Origin: Streptomyces formicae
Lineage (GTDB): Bacteria; Actinomycetota; Actinomycetes; Streptomycetales; Streptomycetaceae
Length of the DNA stretch: 64,000 nucleotides
Assembly (NCBI RefSeq): GCF_022647665.1
Contig: NZ_CP071872.1
Location: 7,130,001 to 7,194,000, forward strand
Direction: 5' to 3'
In this document: in pieces, positions 16,205 through 22,938 of the stretch
Numbering within the stretch: position 1 is the first letter of the stretch
Layout of the letters: each line of letters begins with the position of its first letter
Translations under genes and position numbers: made by a program
The notes under the pieces: generated by a model
Seen by the model: the letters and a program-made list of their open reading frames with translations, nothing else
What the model was told of the DNA's origin: nothing
Databases searched by the model: none

Positions 16205-17509
16205 TCAGCCCGCGGACGCGAACGCGGCGTCCATCTTCTTGGCCGCCTCGTCCGAGGCCGCGGGCACGTCCTTCTTGCCGCTGACGATCTCCTGGAACAT
16301 CGTCGGCAGGACGAGGGACGCATCGATCCGGCCCCAGCCGGGGGAGGCCGGGACGAACTTGGCGTCGGCGGCGAGGGTGTCGATGAAGGGCTTCACGAAG
16401 GGCTCCTTCGTGGCCGCCTGCGCCCGCACGTCGGTGTACGTGGGCAGGAAGCCCATCGCGTCGAAGAGCTTGCCCTGGGTCTCCTTGCCGGTCAGCGACT
16501 TCATCAGGTCCACGGCGAGTGTGCGGTGCGAACTGCTCTTGAGGACGCCGATGTTGTTGCCGCCGGCGAAGGCGGGGGCGATCGAGCCGGGTGTGGTGCC
16601 GGGCAGCGGGACGACGGCGTACTTGCCCTTCACCGTGCCGGCCTCGACCGCCGCGTGGCTGAAGTCGCCGCCGATCGCCATCGCCGCCTTGCCGGAGGCG
16701 AACGCCGTCACCGTCGCGTTGCCGCCCATCGACGCGCACTTGGCGGCCGGGCAGTTGTCGTCGCCGAAGAGCGAGGTGTACGCCTCGATGCCCTTGCGCG
16801 CCTCGGGGCTGTTGACGGCCGCCTTGTACGTGCCGCCGCCCTCCGTGGCGAGTTCCCCGCCGTTCGCCCAGATGAACGGCATCGCGCCGTACGTGTACGC
16901 GCCGCCGACGGCGATCCCGTACAGCTCCGGCTTCGCCTTGTGGATCTTCCGGGCGGTGGAGGCGAGCTCGGCCTGGGTCTTGGGGGGCTGGACGCCGAGC
17001 TCCTTGAAGACGTCGGTCCGGTAGTACAGCGCGCGGACGCCGACGAAGAGCGGGGCGCCGTACACCTTGCCGTCCACCGTGACGGACTGCTTCGCGGTCG
17101 GGTCGGTGTCCTTCGCCTCGTCCCAGGCGCCGAACTCCTCGCTGACGTCGGCGAGTCCGCCGTCCTTGACGTATCCGGCGGTGTCGGTGTTGCCGTACTC
17201 GATGAGGTCGGGCGCGCTCGCGGGGTCGTTGAAGGCCGCCTTGATCCGCTGGGCGCGGGTGTCGACGGGGATGTACTCGACCTCGACCTCGGTGTCCTTG
17301 TGCTGGACGCGGAAGGAGGCGATCGCCGCGCCGACGACCTGCTCCTTGGGCTTGTTGCTGACCTCCTGGAACAGCCATACGCGGAGCGTGCCGCTCTTCT
17401 CGTCGGTCTTGGCGCTGTTGTCGGAGGTCTGCGGGGCGCACGCGGTGGCGGTGAGACCGGCCAGGGCGAGTGCGGTGACCGGGGCTGCTATTCGGGCAGA
17501 GAGCTTCAC
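16205..17509 (-). CDS. sugar ABC transporter substrate-binding lipoprotein
   Basis: A 434-residue extracellular solute-binding protein. GTG 17509 is chosen because GGGAGGGG lies 9 bases upstream and the signal peptide then starts VKLSARIAAPVTALALAG, with lipobox LTATAC. The mature protein shows the family-1 pattern: LRVWLFQEVSNKPKEQVVGA near the start, and later ASGKAAMAIGGDF and PGTTPGSIAPAFAGGNNIGV. It is the first gene of the importer-hexosaminidase operon and sits behind a good promoter and an operator-like palindrome. It probably binds N-acetylglucosamine-type oligosaccharides; this is from context, not from binding-site residues. Confidence 0.92.
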   Translation of the reverse strand: MKLSARIAAPVTALALAGLTATACAPQTSDNSAKTDEKSGTLRVWLFQEVSNKPKEQVVGAAIASFRVQHKDTEVEVEYIPVDTRAQRIKAAFNDPASAPDLIEYGNTDTAGYVKDGGLADVSEEFGAWDEAKDTDPTAKQSVTVDGKVYGAPLFVGVRALYYRTDVFKELGVQPPKTQAELASTARKIHKAKPELYGIAVGGAYTYGAMPFIWANGGELATEGGGTYKAAVNSPEARKGIEAYTSLFGDDNCPAAKCASMGGNATVTAFASGKAAMAIGGDFSHAAVEAGTVKGKYAVVPLPGTTPGSIAPAFAGGNNIGVLKSSSHRTLAVDLMKSLTGKETQGKLFDAMGFLPTYTDVRAQAATKEPFVKPFIDTLAADAKFVPASPGWGRIDASLVLPTMFQEIVSGKKDVPAASDEAAKKMDAAFASAG

Positions 17510-17532
17510 AGGACGGGACCCCTCCCACTTGG

Positions 17533-17551
17533 CGTTGCAACACGTGCAACG
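17533..17551. promoter_or_regulatory. operator-like palindrome upstream of sugar importer
   Basis: A perfect inverted repeat CGTTGCA-ACACG-TGCAACG with 7-bp arms, centred at 17542, about 33 bp upstream of the lipoprotein start and downstream of the predicted promoter. Its size and position fit a LacI- or ROK-family operator that blocks transcription until sugar is present. It does not look like the DasR consensus. No cognate regulator gene is adjacent. Confidence 0.55.
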
Positions 17552-17587
17552 TTCGTTTCGCACTGCACAACAGGCGCGACACGCAGG

Positions 17588-17616
17588 AGGTTAGGGCCGC
17601 CCCAACACACCGACAA
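17588..17616 (-). promoter_or_regulatory. predicted housekeeping-type promoter of sugar importer operon
   Basis: On the minus strand TTGTCG (17611-17616) and TAACCT (17588-17593) are separated by 17 bp, a good match to the Streptomyces vegetative consensus. The predicted start near 17581 gives a leader of about 70 nt that contains the operator-like palindrome. Confidence 0.5.
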
Positions 17617-17663
17617 GAGGTCCCAACCACTCTGTGACCGGCCGGCGCGGCCCGTGCAACGAC

Positions 17664-17707
17664 GGACGGCCCCCGGGGCACGCTTCAGCGCACCTCGGGG
17701 GCCGTCC
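17664..17707. terminator. hairpin downstream of DUF3039 gene
   Basis: Arms GGACGGCCCCC (17664-17674) and GGGGGCCGTCC (17697-17707) pair perfectly around a 22-nt loop, 34 bp past the stop of the minus-strand DUF3039 gene. There is no U-tract, as is usual for Streptomyces. Confidence 0.6.
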
Positions 17708-17740
17708 GGATACGGAAGGACCGACTGACCGGCTGACCGG

Positions 17741-18025
17741 TTACTTGTCCTTGCCGCCCTTGTCCTTGTCGCCGCCGGGGCCCATGGACTCGTAGATCTC
17801 CTTGCACATCGGACAGACCGGGTACTTCTTGGGGTCGCGCCCCGGCACCCAGACCTTTCCGCACAGTGCCACCACGGGAGTGCCGTCGAGGGCGCTCGCC
17901 ATGATCTTGTCCTTCTGGACGTAATGGGCGAAGCGCTCGTGGTCGCCGTCGCCGTGCGACACCTGCGGTGTCGGCTCTACGAGGGTGCCCGTACCTGCCC
18001 CGCGCTCGGGCTCGAGAGTGCTCAT
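17741..18025 (-). CDS. DUF3039 family protein, zinc-ribbon-like
   Basis: A small 94-residue actinobacterial protein starting at ATG 18025. Features are HYVQKDKIM near residue 35, a VALCGKVWVPG segment and PVCPMCKEIYESM, giving one single Cys and a CxxC pair that probably bind zinc with a His. The C-terminus is a charged Lys/Asp/Gly tail (GGDKDKGGKDK). The family is conserved in actinomycetes with no established function. It lies 80 bp after the YqgE gene, with a terminator-like hairpin between, so it likely has its own promoter. There is no strong ribosome-binding site; translation may be leaderless or weakly initiated. Confidence 0.85.
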   Translation of the reverse strand: MSTLEPERGAGTGTLVEPTPQVSHGDGDHERFAHYVQKDKIMASALDGTPVVALCGKVWVPGRDPKKYPVCPMCKEIYESMGPGGDKDKGGKDK

Positions 18026-18055
18026 AAGTGCCAAGGGTACTGAAGGGCGACGGAT

Positions 18056-18105
18056 GAGGGCGCGGCAGTGGGCGGAGCGCCTGCCCCGCCCACTGCCGTG
18101 CCCTC
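18056..18105 (-). terminator. hairpin terminator of yqgE
   Basis: A 20-bp arm (18056-18075) pairs with 18086-18105 with one G-T wobble and a 10-nt loop, directly after the YqgE stop codon. It is a very stable GC stem. Confidence 0.7.
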
Positions 18106-18675
18106 TCAGTTGAGCGAAGGGTCGTCGGGGTACGTGGCGACCATCGCGAGCTCGTTCCGCTGACGCCGCAGGACCGCCCGCCACAGGCTCTCGGGGCTCG
18201 GCGAGGACACATCACCGGGCTCCGACTCGACCACGTACCACGCGCCCTCGCCGAGCTCGTCCTCCAGCTGGCCGGGGCCCCAGCCGGCGTACCCGGCGAA
18301 GATCCGCAGCGAGCCGAGGGCGGCCGCGAGCAGCTCGGGCGGTGCCTCCAGGTCGACCAGGCCGATCGCCCCGTACACCCGCCGCCAGCCCAGCGGGCCC
18401 TCGTCGCCGGGGATGACGGCGAGGCCGAGGGCGGAGTCGAGCGAGACGGGGCCGCCCTGGAAGACCACGCCGGGCTCCCCGGCCAGGCCCGCCCAGGGCT
18501 CCAGGATGTCGCCCACCCCGACCGGGGTGGGCCGGTTGAGGACCACGCCGAGAGAGCCCTCCTCGTCGTGGTCGAGGAGGAGCACCACCGCGCGGTCGAA
18601 GTTCGGATCCGCGAGGGCCGGAGTGGCGACGAGCAGCCGCCCTGTGAGGGAGGACACCTCGGTCATGGGAGACAT
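18106..18675 (-). CDS. YqgE/AlgH family protein
   Basis: A 189-residue protein with the full family pattern: an N-terminal SLTGRLLVATPALADPNFDR, the central VVLLLDHDEEGSLGVVLNRP and FQGGPVS, and a C-terminal IFAGYAGWGPGQLEDEL. Family members are widespread, about 180-190 residues long and of unclear biochemical role; AlgH was linked to regulation in Pseudomonas. The ATG at 18675 is used; a second in-frame ATG at 18666 is equally possible because neither has a strong ribosome-binding site. It is divergent from murA across a 277-bp spacer. Confidence 0.92.
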   Translation of the reverse strand: MSPMTEVSSLTGRLLVATPALADPNFDRAVVLLLDHDEEGSLGVVLNRPTPVGVGDILEPWAGLAGEPGVVFQGGPVSLDSALGLAVIPGDEGPLGWRRVYGAIGLVDLEAPPELLAAALGSLRIFAGYAGWGPGQLEDELGEGAWYVVESEPGDVSSPSPESLWRAVLRRQRNELAMVATYPDDPSLN

Positions 18676-18952
18676 GATCCCGCATCTTCGCCCTCCGCGG
18701 GGAGCGAGCGGCGGAGTGTGAACCGGCGCAGCTCAGGGCGCACCGCGGCGGCGGGAGGGCGCGGGGTCGACCCCCGAGCGGACGGTAACCGTCCGCAGGC
18801 GCGCCGGAACGGAACGTATTGTGCCGAATTCATTACGCATGCGTGCCCCCCTTGGCCTTACGAAGCAGGGGTAGGAGGGCCGTAACCTTTTCCCTGGCCC
18901 TGCCCGATCTCCCCCTCGCCTCCGCTGGGGGACCCTCCGGAACGCGAGATTC

Positions 18953-20293
18953 ATGACCGGCACAGACGATGTACTGCTTGTCCACGGCGGAACCCCGCTG
19001 GAGGGTGAGATCCGCGTCCGCGGCGCCAAGAACCTGGTACCGAAGGCTATGGTCGCCGCGCTGCTCGGCAGCGAGCCGAGCCGGCTGCGCAATGTGCCCG
19101 ACATCCGCGACGTGCGGGTGGTGCGCGGGCTGCTGCAGCTGCACGGTGTGACGGTACGGCCCGGCGACGAGCCCGGCGAGCTGGTGCTCGACCCGACGCA
19201 CGTCGAGAGCGCGAACGTCGCTGACATCGATGCCCACGCGGGCTCCTCGCGGATCCCGATCCTCTTCTGCGGCCCGCTGCTGCACCGGCTCGGCCACGCC
19301 TTCATCCCCGGTCTGGGCGGCTGCGACATCGGCGGCCGGCCGATCGACTTCCACTTCGACGTGCTGCGGCAGTTCGGTGCGAAGATCGACAAGCGGGCGG
19401 ACGGACAGTACCTGGAGGCTCCGCAAAGGCTTCGCGGTACCAAGATCCGGCTGCCGTACCCGTCCGTCGGCGCGACCGAGCAGGTGCTGCTGACGGCGGT
19501 GCTGGCGGAGGGCGTCACCGAGCTGTCCAACGCGGCCGTCGAACCGGAGATCGAGGACCTCATCTGCGTGCTGCAGAAGATGGGCGCGATCATCGCGATG
19601 GACACCGACCGGACGATCCGGATCACCGGTGTCGACAAGCTCGGCGGCTACAACCACAAGGCGCTGTCGGACCGCCTGGAGGCGGCGTCCTGGGCGTCGG
19701 CGGCGCTGGCGACCGAGGGCAACATCTACGTGCGCGGCGCGCAGCAGCGCTCGATGATGACCTTCCTGAACACGTACCGGAAGGTCGGCGGCGCCTTCGA
19801 GATCGACGACGAGGGCATCCGCTTCTGGCACCCGGGCGGGTCCCTCAACGCGATCGCGCTGGAGACGGACGTGCACCCCGGTTTCCAGACCGACTGGCAG
19901 CAGCCGCTGGTGGTCGCGCTGACGCAGGCGGCGGGGCTGTCGATCGTCCACGAGACGGTGTACGAGTCGCGCCTCGGCTTCACGTCCGCGCTCAACCAGA
20001 TGGGTGCGCACATCCAGCTGTACCGGGAGTGCCTGGGCGGCTCGGACTGCCGCTTCGGCCAGCGGAACTTCCTGCACTCGGCGGTCGTGTCCGGCCCGAC
20101 GAAGCTCCAGGGCGCGGATCTGGTCATCCCCGACCTGCGGGGCGGCTTCTCGTACCTGATCGCGGCGCTGGCGGCGCAAGGGACGTCGCGGGTGCACGGG
20201 ATCGACCTGATCAACCGGGGCTACGAGAACTTCATGGACAAGCTCGTGGAGCTGGGCGCCAAGGTGGAGCTGCCGCGGGGGGCGACGGTCTGA
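18953..20293 (+). CDS. murA: UDP-N-acetylglucosamine 1-carboxyvinyltransferase
   Basis: A 446-residue EPSP-synthase-fold enzyme that transfers enolpyruvate from PEP to UDP-GlcNAc, the first committed step of peptidoglycan synthesis, in the cytoplasm. The catalytic, fosfomycin-target cysteine is Cys124 in GGCDIGGRPIDFH. The conserved Lys-Asn pair is in VRGAKNLVPKAM (about residues 22-33). The C-terminal LVIPDLRGGFSYLIAALAAQG and GYENFMDKLVELGA match the family ends. Because Cys is present rather than Asp, fosfomycin sensitivity would be expected at this locus. It is a lone plus-strand gene followed by an exceptional palindromic terminator. Confidence 0.97.
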   Translation: MTGTDDVLLVHGGTPLEGEIRVRGAKNLVPKAMVAALLGSEPSRLRNVPDIRDVRVVRGLLQLHGVTVRPGDEPGELVLDPTHVESANVADIDAHAGSSRIPILFCGPLLHRLGHAFIPGLGGCDIGGRPIDFHFDVLRQFGAKIDKRADGQYLEAPQRLRGTKIRLPYPSVGATEQVLLTAVLAEGVTELSNAAVEPEIEDLICVLQKMGAIIAMDTDRTIRITGVDKLGGYNHKALSDRLEAASWASAALATEGNIYVRGAQQRSMMTFLNTYRKVGGAFEIDDEGIRFWHPGGSLNAIALETDVHPGFQTDWQQPLVVALTQAAGLSIVHETVYESRLGFTSALNQMGAHIQLYRECLGGSDCRFGQRNFLHSAVVSGPTKLQGADLVIPDLRGGFSYLIAALAAQGTSRVHGIDLINRGYENFMDKLVELGAKVELPRGATV

Positions 20294-20305
20294 CGCCTGG
20301 GACCC

Positions 20306-20375
20306 GTGGCCCGGAGACGCGCGGGCGCCGGCCGACTGGATCCAGTCGGCCGGCGCCCGCGCGTCTCCGGGCCAC
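20306..20375. terminator. 70-bp perfect palindrome, bidirectional terminator candidate
   Basis: The 35 bases at 20306-20340 are followed at once by their exact reverse complement at 20341-20375, with no spacer and no mismatch. It begins GTGGCCCGGAGACGC and lies 12 bp after the murA stop, between convergent murA and hup. As RNA it would fold into a very long stem in both directions. Confidence 0.85.
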
Positions 20376-20405
20376 GAGGCAGCGCCAGGGGGCCTGCGAA
20401 GCAAA

Positions 20406-20437
20406 GGGCGGCCACCCCCGTCCCGGGGTGGCCGCCC
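20406..20437. terminator. hairpin terminator of hup
   Basis: GGGCGGCCACCCC and GGGGTGGCCGCCC form 13-bp arms around a 6-nt loop, 16 bp after the HU stop codon on the minus strand. Confidence 0.75.
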
Positions 20438-20453
20438 TGTCGCTCAGGGGCTC

Positions 20454-20735
20454 TTACTTGCCCTTGGCGGCTTCCTTGAGCTTGGAGCCCGCGGAGACCT
20501 TCACGCTGTAGCCGGCCGGGATCTGGATCGGGTCGCCGGTCTGCGGGTTACGAGCGGTGCGAGCGGCACGGTGGGTGCGCTCGAAGGTCAGGAAGCCGGG
20601 GATGGTGACCTTCTCGTCGCCCTTGGCGACGACCTCGCCGACCGTCTCGGCGAGAGCGGCCAGCACGGCGTCGGCGTCCTTGCGGGTCACCTCGGCGCGG
20701 TCGGCCAGCGCGGCCACCAGCTCACTGCGGTTCAT
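20454..20735 (-). CDS. hup: DNA-binding protein HU
   Basis: A 93-residue histone-like protein starting at ATG 20735, with GGGAG 8 bases upstream. It has the standard HU fold: MNRSELVAALADRAEVTRKDADAVL forms the helical dimer body, VTIPGFLTFERTHRAARTARNPQTG is the beta arm that wraps DNA, with the Pro at the arm tip (NPQTGDPIQIP), and the short C-terminal helix is GSKLKEAAKGK. It has no Lys-rich C-terminal tail, so it is the vegetative short HU (HupA type) rather than the spore-linked long form. It compacts DNA as a homodimer and is convergent with murA. Confidence 0.96.
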   Translation of the reverse strand: MNRSELVAALADRAEVTRKDADAVLAALAETVGEVVAKGDEKVTIPGFLTFERTHRAARTARNPQTGDPIQIPAGYSVKVSAGSKLKEAAKGK

Positions 20736-21071
20736 GTTGTTACTCCCGTGTTCTTCTTGCTGTTGAGGCGTGCCACGCGGCGGAGCCGCATATGTGCACG
20801 GCGAAGCCGATGCTGCCAGGGTCCTCGGACAGTCCCCGGACCCGGGTCTGCTGTCAGACCCTCGCGCCCAATTGAGCATCCTGCCCCCACCAGCGGCGGG
20901 AAAGCCAATCCGGCACCCTCCGGAGTCACACGAAAAGCGCCACTGGCCTGTTCTGGTGACGTTCCGTCGACTTGGCGGAGACTCCACGGAGCCGCAGGGG
21001 CGGTCGCGGGCTCATATGACCGCCACCCTAGAGGGGCATTCCTGAGCCCGCGACTTGCGACGCGCCGGGGG
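20736..21071. other. intergenic region between hup and malic enzyme genes
   Basis: 336 bp without a supportable gene. Both flanking genes read on the minus strand, so this region should hold the strong hup promoter and the 3' end of the malic enzyme transcript. A short GC-rich inverted repeat (GCGGCGGAGCCGC, about 20778) lies in the hup leader. I see no convincing -35/-10 pair. Confidence 0.4.
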
Positions 21072-22505
21072 TCAGACCGACGTGTTGACCGTCACGCCGG
21101 CGCCGGCCGCCTTCGCGGCGTCGCGCACGGCGCCCGCGACCGCACCCGCAACCTTGTCGTTGAAGACGGACGGAATGATGTAGTTCGGGTTGAGCTCGTC
21201 CTCGGTGACGACGTCCGCGAGGGCCGCGGCCGCCGCGAGCATCATCTCCGTGTTCACCGTACGGGACTGTGCGTCGAGGAGCCCGCGGAAGACGCCCGGG
21301 AAGACCAGCACGTTGTTGATCTGGTTGGGGAAGTCGGAGCGGCCGGTGGCGACAACTGCGGCGGTCTGGCGGGCGATTGCCGGGTCCACCTCGGGGTCCG
21401 GGTTCGCGAGCGCGAACACGATGGCGTCGTCCGCCATCGCCGCGACGTCCTCCGCGCCGAGCACGTTCGGCGCGGAGACGCCGATGAAGACGTCGGCGCC
21501 GCGCACGGCCTCCTTGAGGGTGCCGGTGACGCCCTCGGGGTTGGTGTTGTCGGCGATCCAGCGCAGCGGCGTGCCGGGGGCGGCGTCCACGAGGTCGGCG
21601 CGGCCCGCGTGCACGACGCCGTGGATGTCGGCGACGACGGCGTGCTTGACGCCAGCCGCAAGCAGCAGCTTCAGGATGGCCGTGCCGGCAGCTCCGGCGC
21701 CGGACATGACGACGCGTACGTCCCCAACTGCCTTGCCCACCACGCGGAGCGCGTTGGTGAGGGCGGCGAGCACGACGATCGCGGTGCCGTGCTGGTCGTC
21801 GTGGAAGACAGGGATGTCGAGGGCCTCACGGAGCCGCGCCTCGATCTCGAAGCAGCGGGGCGCGGAGATGTCCTCCAGGTTGATGCCGGCGAAGCCGGGG
21901 GCGATCGCCTTGACGATCTCGACGATCGCGTCGGTGTCCTGGGTGTCCAGGCAGAGCGGCCAGGCGTCGATGCCGGCGAAGCGCTTGAAGAGGGCCGCCT
22001 TGCCCTCCATGACGGGCAGCGCGGCCTTCGGACCGATGTTGCCGAGGCCGAGGACGGCGGAGCCGTCCGTCACGACTGCGACGGAGTTGCGCTTGATGGT
22101 CAGACGGCGGGCGTCCTCGGGGTTCTCGGCGATCGCCATGCAGACGCGGGCCACACCCGGCGTGTAGATCATGGAGAGGTCGTCACGGTTGCGGATGGGG
22201 TGCTTGGACTGCATCTCGATCTTGCCGCCGAGGTGCATCAGGAACGTACGGTCGGAGACCTTGCCGAGGACGACGCCCTCGATGGAGCTGAGCTTTCCGA
22301 CGATCTCGTCGGCGTGCGTCGTGGACGTGGCCGCGATGGTGACGTCGATGCGCAGCTTCTCGTGGCCGGACGCCGTGACGTCGAGGCCGGTGACCGAACC
22401 GCCGGAGGACTCGACAGCCGTGGTGAGCTGGGACACCGCGGTTCCGCTCGCGGGCACCTCCAGCCGGACCGTCATCGAGTACGAGACGCTGGGCGCCGTT
22501 GCCAT
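21072..22505 (-). CDS. malate oxidoreductase (malic enzyme) with N-terminal ACT-like domain
   Basis: A 477-residue enzyme that oxidatively decarboxylates malate to pyruvate. An ACT-like domain fills residues 7-85 (VSYSMTVRLEVPASGTAVSQ). The malic N-domain shows MIYTPGVARVC and VVTDGSAVLGLGNIGPKAALPVMEGKAAL, followed by AGINLEDISAPRCFEIE and PVFHDDQHGTAIVVLAALTNAL. The Rossmann domain has VVMSGAGAAGTAILKLLLAAG, and NPNYIIPSVFN lies near the end. The Rossmann loop GAGAAG does not by itself settle NAD versus NADP. The ACT-like domain suggests allosteric control. The start at ATG 22505 has AGAGGAAC upstream. Confidence 0.93.
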   Translation of the reverse strand: MATAPSVSYSMTVRLEVPASGTAVSQLTTAVESSGGSVTGLDVTASGHEKLRIDVTIAATSTTHADEIVGKLSSIEGVVLGKVSDRTFLMHLGGKIEMQSKHPIRNRDDLSMIYTPGVARVCMAIAENPEDARRLTIKRNSVAVVTDGSAVLGLGNIGPKAALPVMEGKAALFKRFAGIDAWPLCLDTQDTDAIVEIVKAIAPGFAGINLEDISAPRCFEIEARLREALDIPVFHDDQHGTAIVVLAALTNALRVVGKAVGDVRVVMSGAGAAGTAILKLLLAAGVKHAVVADIHGVVHAGRADLVDAAPGTPLRWIADNTNPEGVTGTLKEAVRGADVFIGVSAPNVLGAEDVAAMADDAIVFALANPDPEVDPAIARQTAAVVATGRSDFPNQINNVLVFPGVFRGLLDAQSRTVNTEMMLAAAAALADVVTEDELNPNYIIPSVFNDKVAGAVAGAVRDAAKAAGAGVTVNTSV

Positions 22506-22938
22506 GGCCGAGTTCCTCTGCTTTCCCTAGCTTCATTGCTGCATCGCCCGGCGGTGGCCGGGCGGGGCCATCCGATGGTCGCACCTACCAGCGAGTAGCA
22601 GGTAATAGTGGTCATTTTGGTTTCGGAAAACTTTTTCCACCATACGAGAACCTGCCGGAAAACAGAAGAGGTCCGTACCACCCAAGGGGTGGTACGGACC
22701 TCTCCCGCACAAACTGAGCGGCACCGACCCGCCATGCTCGCCTCGCGGCAAGTGGTCCCTCTGAGGGACGAAGGTTGGGCCCGGGGGCTTGGATCGAGCC
22801 GGTGCCACAGCCAGGCTAACAAAGAGTCCTGGAAGGTGATTCCCCGTACGGCGAGTTGACCCCGAACGGACCTGTTCTCAGCTGCCCCGGGCGGCCGGCG
22901 CCGCCGCGAGGACCCGCTCCGTCTCCTCGTCCACGGCG
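22506..22938. other. intergenic region upstream of malic enzyme gene
   Basis: 433 bp with no supportable gene. It holds the helicase terminator (22668-22702) and, on the minus strand, an AT-richer patch at about 22595-22650 with TTTCCG and TATTAC spaced 16 bp, a reasonable malic enzyme promoter candidate about 110 bp ahead of the start codon. The frames open across 22700-22938 look non-coding. Confidence 0.45.
22668..22702. terminator. hairpin terminator of helD-like gene
   Basis: 16-bp perfect arms GAGGTCCGTACCACCC and GGGTGGTACGGACCTC with an AAG loop. It lies about 240 bp after the helicase stop on the minus strand and ahead of the malic enzyme promoter region. Confidence 0.7.

Noticed and set aside
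20221..20511. Two identical-looking short peptides on opposite strands near 20.3 kb
   Set aside because: They are both translations of the same perfect palindrome, not genes.
22608..22938. Small plus-strand frames upstream of the malic enzyme gene
   Set aside because: They span a terminator hairpin and promoter-like DNA, and have no ribosome-binding site or family similarity.
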